Source of the DNA: Halichondria panicea
Lineage: Eukaryota; Porifera; Demospongiae; Suberitida; Halichondriidae
Direction of reading: 5' to 3'
Length of the DNA: 64,000 nt
Assembly (NCBI RefSeq): GCF_963675165.1
Contig: NC_087389.1
Location: forward strand, 1,212,001 to 1,276,000
Part shown: positions 59,701 through 64,000 of the stretch, in pieces
Layout of the letters: every line of letters begins with the position of its first letter
Position numbering within the stretch: the first letter of the stretch is position 1
Program-made: the position numbers and the translations under genes
Notes under the pieces: generated by a model
The model's database searches: none
Told to the model about the DNA's origin: nothing
The model's input: the letters and a program-made list of their open reading frames with translations, nothing else

Positions 59701-62700
59701 GGCAGGCATCATAGGCTGTCCATTTGGACCCATCATAGGTCGTCCATCGGGCCCCGCCATAGATCGTCCATCGGGCCCCACCATAGGTCGACCGGTAGGT
59801 ATCATAGGCTTGCCATCTGGACCCACCATAGGCTGTCCATCTGGACCCATCATAGGTCGTCCATCAGGACCCACCATAGATCGACTGGCAGGCATCATAG
59901 GCTTGCCATCTGGTGGGCCAGTCATATATCGACTATCCATTAATGGTCTTCCATCAGGCCCCATTGCGGGAGCACCATTTGGATCCATCGGTATTCGATT
60001 TCTTTCAATAGGTTTCTGTTCAGACTTGGCAGATTGAGTATCGTCCTGAGGTTTCTCGCTTTGATCCATAGGTTCTTCTTCTGTAGTTTTCTCATCAGTC
60101 GATTTCCCCTCAGGGGTTTCAGCGAGTTTCTTGTCGGTATCATTCGCAGCTTGTGTTTCAGTGTTAGCTTTTGTTCTGTTGATTGCCATCGGCTTTCCAT
60201 CCGGTCCAATCATGTAAGGTTTTCCATCACGCCCCATCATAGGTCTCCCAAATTGCATCATTGGGTTTGCGTCAGGTCTCATCATGTATCGATTATCCAT
60301 CATATGTCGGCCATCAGGTGCAGCGGCCATAGGCTGTCCATCAGGTCCCATCACTGGTCTCCCATCAGCTCCGAGCATAAATCGATTATCCATCATCGGT
60401 CTTCCACCAGGCATCATTGGTCGTCCATCTGGTCCAACCATAGGTCTGCCGTCGGGAGGATAGTGTCCAGGAAAGGCCATTCTCATTTCTACGTACGGGA
60501 TGGATCGTAAACGTTAGCAACATACTTTTGTACATGCACCGGTAACTATACGTGGCAACTAAACCGCCAATCACACGGCGGATACATGTACTAATGCATT
60601 CTTCATACACCGATTTTATTTTAAGAAAAGCCATCGAAACAGAGAGCTCACCTGGCCTGTAGTGTGGTGGTCTTTGTCCAGGGTAGGGTGGAGGCATCCT
60701 GAAGCTTGCATCTCTTGGAGGGTACATTGGTCGACCATCGGGGCCCATCATAGGCCGCCCACCACTCGGCCCCATCATAGGCCGTCCATCAGCAGGTGCC
60801 ATCATGGGTCTTCCATCAGGCCCCATCATAGGTCTTCCATCAGGCCCCATGATGGGTCTTCCATCAGGCCCCATCATAGGTCTTCCATCAGGCCCCATCA
60901 TGGGGCGTCCATCAGCAGGTGCCATCATAGGTCTTCCATCAGGCCCCATCATGGGGTGTCCATCAGGCCCCATGATGGGTCTTCCAACAGGCGCCATCAT
61001 GGGTCTTCCATCAGGCCCCATCATGGGGCGTCTGTCTGGGCCCATCATTAACATTCTCTGCTGCATTAGATGATGGTAGAGTTGGGGGGTCATCTGCGGG
61101 TGGCCGTGTGGGGGTCTCAGAGCGTTTAGTTTGTCGTCAAAGCCAGGGGGCAGTGACATCGTTTTGGCAGACGGATCTCTCATTATCTTTCTCTTCTTAG
61201 CCTTCTTTGAACCTGCCTCGAATGATTCATCACTACAGAAGGAAACAAAAGCATTAAATCTATAGCACGAATAAAACACAGTGATTTACAGTATACACAT
61301 ACAACAAGCAAGTGCGTAAAAAGCACTCCAGTATTTGATGCCATATACAATTGCTGTACACAAGTACATGCATTCCTATGTCAAAATTCCTAGGTGACTA
61401 GAAGCTCTAAGTACCTGTCGTCACTCTCTTCCTCACTGGAGCTCTCAGAGGTCAGTTCGGGTGAGGGGGAGTTGGGTCGCTTCTTCTTACGACCAGAACC
61501 AACGTCCTCCTCCTCGGCAGGGTCTTGCCATCCCCCCTCAAAGTGGGTCTTGGAGAGGGTGGCCAGGGTTTTGAGCATCTCCTGTGCCAGCTCAGCATAA
61601 TCGCTGTCCTCTCCATTGTATTCGATACAATTTTTGTAGATAACTTCCATATCCTTCAGAAACTGAGCACGGAGGGAAACAGACAGTCATACAAGTTAGT
61701 ACATGAATAGCCAATTGTCTTACAACACTAACACAACACTAACAGCAAAACCATAGTCAATAGAGTGCATTATACGCAGTCCCTTCAAAGGCATTTTACA
61801 TACATACGTGTACTGTCAGCTAAGTGGTAGTGGTGAGTACTAATTAGATGAAACCTTATCTCGTGCAGCAACCTCACTATAGACTACCCTAACCTGGTCT
61901 TTGTCTTGATAGTAGTTACTCTCCACACGTTTCTCCACAGTTGAGTAGTCCATAGGTATGTCAATCACCTCAAAGTAGCCTGGGGCTATAGACTCTGTCA
62001 CAGGGTCCTCAAAGATCCAGCCGTCCTCTTGGTTACGCAGACCACCCAAAACTGCACACAATCAGTTAAGTTGAAGTATACACACTCAATATACACATAT
62101 CTACTATTCACCCCAGTCCTTTGCTAACTGCCAAACAATTTTAATCGTGTAAGAATGTATGCTAAATAATGCGATTAAAAATCACTTCCCCACACAAGAC
62201 TAAACAACACACACACACAATGGTTACACTATAACACTGACTCACTCTTGTACATGGCAGTGGTGAGCTCGTTCCTCTCCTCAACTAGTAGGGTATCTGT
62301 GAAAGCAGACTCAATGGCTGCCTTCCTTCGTCCGGTGAGCTCCCCACTCATAGCCTTCTCCCAGTTCTCCTCTTCAGCCTCTCTCTGCTTAGATTGCTGC
62401 TCCTCCCGTGACTTGCGTCTCTGGAGAGCCTCCTCTCGTTTTTGTTGCCTTTTTTTATCGGCTTCCTCCTCGGCCAATCGCTGCTCTTCAGCATCGATTT
62501 TCCTCATTTCCTCTCTCTCCATTTCTCTCTCCATAGCCATCAGTTTATCCTGTGAGGAGACACAACTAGTTTTACTATCTCTTCAATTGTAACCCTTCTC
62601 TCAAACGCTACTGTACAGCACTAGCTATTGAGTGCAGGGAAAGATATACACGTACACAAGACAGTTTGAACACAAATTCCAGACATAGCTGTCCCATTAA

Positions 62701-63516
62701 CGCAACAAAACTGTATAATTTATGTACACACACCATTTCATCTTTTTCGGCAGCTTTGACGGCAATTCTGTCTGAGGTTCTACGCGGTAACTCTGCAAGG
62801 AGTTTCCTTTTCTCCTCTTTGTGCTTCACCCCGTCCAAGTACTCTATGTGAGGGAGGAGTTCTGAGAGATTGCTAAAAAGGAGACGAACATCTTTGAGCT
62901 TGACACGGGCGAATGAATCGGTGAACTCCTCCCACTCCTCGAGGCTATCAAACACGACACTCCATCCAGTGGTGCTGGTAGCTGTGCTCAGTCTGGGTGT
63001 ACTGGTTTGCGAGCTGATAGGTGTCTCCCTGTATAAGAAAAACAGAAGAAGTGATACTTCAAATCCACATGCACAAAACATAACAACTCAGTCTTGCACA
63101 CACATAGCCTCGTTCCCAGCCTCATTGTCTCTAAAATAACGCTAGGCCGCCAACTAGTTCGTTCTATTAAAGAAAAATCGGCCTGGGAACGAGGCTAGCA
63201 CACACACTGTCAATACATATTGACTGCATGCACTCCACTTACTGACTGTCCTGGGTCTCTGGTTCTGACCCACCCTCTTCATTCTCCTCAGGGGTGCTCC
63301 GCTCTTTGACCTTACGCCTACCAGGAGTGCCACGCCCCTTTCCGGCCTTCCCAGGGGTGGTCTTGCCTCGCCCCTTTTTTGTATCGTCAGACACCTCTTT
63401 CTTTTTCTTTTTCTTTGGCTCCTCCTTGTAGAGCCTCATTCCAAAGAAGTGCCAGTAAGTGTTGCCATCTTGATCCTTACCTAGAGGGTCTAATCTTAGA
63501 CTGGTTCCATCCATAC

Positions 63517-63589
<73 letters not shown>

Positions 63590-64000
63590 TGGGAGGGGGG
63601 GGGGACAAAAGTTTAGGGGCGGACAACTCTGTGCAAGATACATTGTCTCACAACATGTATTGCGTATGCAATCTATGACTTCGGGGTCAGTAGAAGCACC
63701 GTACAGGTTTCATTTACTGGGCTATTTATTACTGCCAGCAAATAATAGTTACCTCAATTTGATACACTGTACAAGCCATGCAATGGCAGCTTACTCTGAG
63801 TAATTCAGCAATGTCGTCAAGTTCCAGCCTCCAGTGACAGAGCTTGTGTAGTATATCCACTTTGGTTCTGATGCTCAAGTCTTTGTACGGCTTGTTCCCC
63901 GAGAAAGGATTCCATTTCTGGCCCAAATTTTCACAACGCCATTCGAAATGCAGCTTTAGAAAGAACTCCCAATTCTCAGAGCTGTATTGAATTTTGTGGT
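56778..64000 (-). CDS. CECR2: CECR2-like DDT-bromodomain chromatin factor, 5' end missing
   Basis: Read from 64000 down to TAA 56778-56780. The DDT-domain part (WEFFLKLHFEWRC, then LSIRTKVDILHKLCHWRLEL, then SLRLDPLGKDQDGNTYWHFF) matches CECR2. Then an AT-hook-like basic block (GKAGKGRGTPGRRK), a segment VFDSLEEWEEFTDSFARVKL, a highly charged coiled coil, and a bromodomain (GWIFEDPVTES in place of WPF, DIPMDYSTVEKRV, IYKNCIEYNGEDSDYAEL with the acetyl-lysine-binding Asn). An acidic Ser/Glu patch and KKAKKRK follow. The C-terminal half is repeat-dominated (GPDGRPMM units), then SPSLKQQ repeats and Gln/Met/Tyr/Pro-rich ends, finishing NTEGPESEQS. Family role: partner of ISWI ATPases (CERF complex). 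Tail to tail with RPS13. Confidence 0.9.
57791..58612. repeat. three copies of an about 85-bp repeat in a CECR2 intron
   Basis: Related blocks at about 57791-57882, 57901-57985 and 58540-58612 share ACAGTG...ACATGTACCACAAACA followed by TTAACAG or ACAAACAG. The first two are adjacent, the third is about 550 bp away. A (TG)n run lies at 58030-58056. The rest of this roughly 900-bp intron shows nothing recognisable. Confidence 0.75.
58985..59125. repeat. SPSLKQQ coding minisatellite in CECR2
   Basis: Five imperfect 27-bp units encode SPGLKPQAS, SPNLKQQSN, SPSLKQQAS, SPSLKQQSS and SPSLKQQTD in the large C-terminal exon. Confidence 0.93.
59270..59930. repeat. higher-order GPDG(K/R)PM coding repeat, CECR2
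   Basis: Basic unit of 8-10 residues (GPDGRPMM, GPDGQPMM, PTGRPMV, PASRPMV). Larger blocks begin GPDGKPMIPTGRPM and recur four times; the first two are 46 residues (138 bp) each and almost identical. The frame is kept throughout. Confidence 0.95.
60680..61056. repeat. GPDGRPMM coding repeat, second array, CECR2
   Basis: About fifteen units of 24 bp (GPDGRPMM) with APADGRPMM spacers in the preceding exon, less ordered than the array at 59270-59930. Confidence 0.95.
63105..63198. repeat. short MITE, CCTCGTTCCCAGGCCGAT family, copy D
   Basis: Best-preserved copy: TAGCCTCGTTCCCAGCC at the left, CGGCCTGGGAACGAGGCTA at the right, 94 bp, CECR2 intron. Confidence 0.85.
63521..63584. repeat. (TG)n / (CA)n microsatellite at a CECR2 acceptor
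   Basis: On the coding (-) strand (CA)n runs into the CAG acceptor of the GMDGTSLRLDP exon. A poly-G run (63595-63603) adjoins it. Confidence 0.95.

Noticed and set aside
59233-59943. 236-residue + strand ORF rich in His, Arg, Ser and Trp
   Set aside because: It is the antisense reading of the CECR2 GPDGRPMM array; repeat DNA without stops opens all frames.
60662-61073. + strand ORFs of 89-129 residues with HHRSS or GPIIG units
   Set aside because: Same cause: antisense shadows of the second GPDGRPMM array.

Overview
The window reads as nuclear DNA of an early-branching animal, most likely a sponge (inference). Genes are intron-rich, introns are mostly short with GT-AG ends, intergenic gaps are about 200-600 bp, and (CA)n/(TG)n tracts and short non-autonomous DNA transposons fill introns. 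The gene set is metazoan (MYRF, BRSK/SAD kinase, LGR-type receptor, CECR2, M1AP, MED25). One nested gene encodes a secreted Cys-rich protein of a type I recall as common in sponges and cnidarians. No prokaryotic features, rRNA, tRNA, CRISPR or retroviral/Polinton-like remains were recognised.

Layout. About 151-2295 (+): 3' part of a RasGEF gene. 2545-6687 (-): MYRF, a membrane-tethered transcription factor. 7286-8710 (+): PDHX-like subunit of pyruvate dehydrogenase. 8996-9840 (-): GOLT1. 10043-14501 (+): M1AP, with a nested antisense secreted-protein gene (12694-13922, -) in its last intron. 14794-18397 (-): KIFC1-type kinesin-14. 18640-19269 (+): intronless pyroglutamyl peptidase I. 19473-22405 (-): PHRF1 RING-PHD protein. 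22720-24985 (+): MOB (MOB2-like). 25309-33975 (+): CTR9 of the PAF1 complex. 34492-43513 (+): LRR-containing GPCR. 43758-49894 (+): MED25. 50099-50944 (+): SIKE/FGFR1OP2 family. 51443-55442 (+): BRSK. 55664-56516 (+): RPS13. 56778-64000 (-): CECR2, 5' end outside the window, with a very long GPDGRPMM-type repeat region.

The first 25 kb alternate strands strictly, giving four head-to-head promoters (MYRF/PDHX, GOLT1/M1AP, KIFC1/PGPEP1, PHRF1/MOB) and tail-to-tail gaps of about 200-300 bp. From 22.7 to 56.5 kb seven genes run on + with gaps of roughly 200-520 bp. The genes do not form a pathway, but several act in RNA polymerase II transcription or chromatin (CTR9, MED25, PHRF1, CECR2, MYRF). 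Gene models were joined by hand from exon translations and splice sites. Exon joins were checked for frame in most genes, but no alignment or search could be run.

Main points for a second look: the MYRF that ends right after its transmembrane segment; a PDHX with no lipoyl domain; the CECR2 repeat tail; CA tracts sitting directly at 3' splice sites (and TG tracts at 5' splice sites) in several unrelated genes; identical Maf-type palindromes in two bidirectional promoters; and several intronic MITE families, one of which supplies the sequence just before a MED25 splice acceptor.
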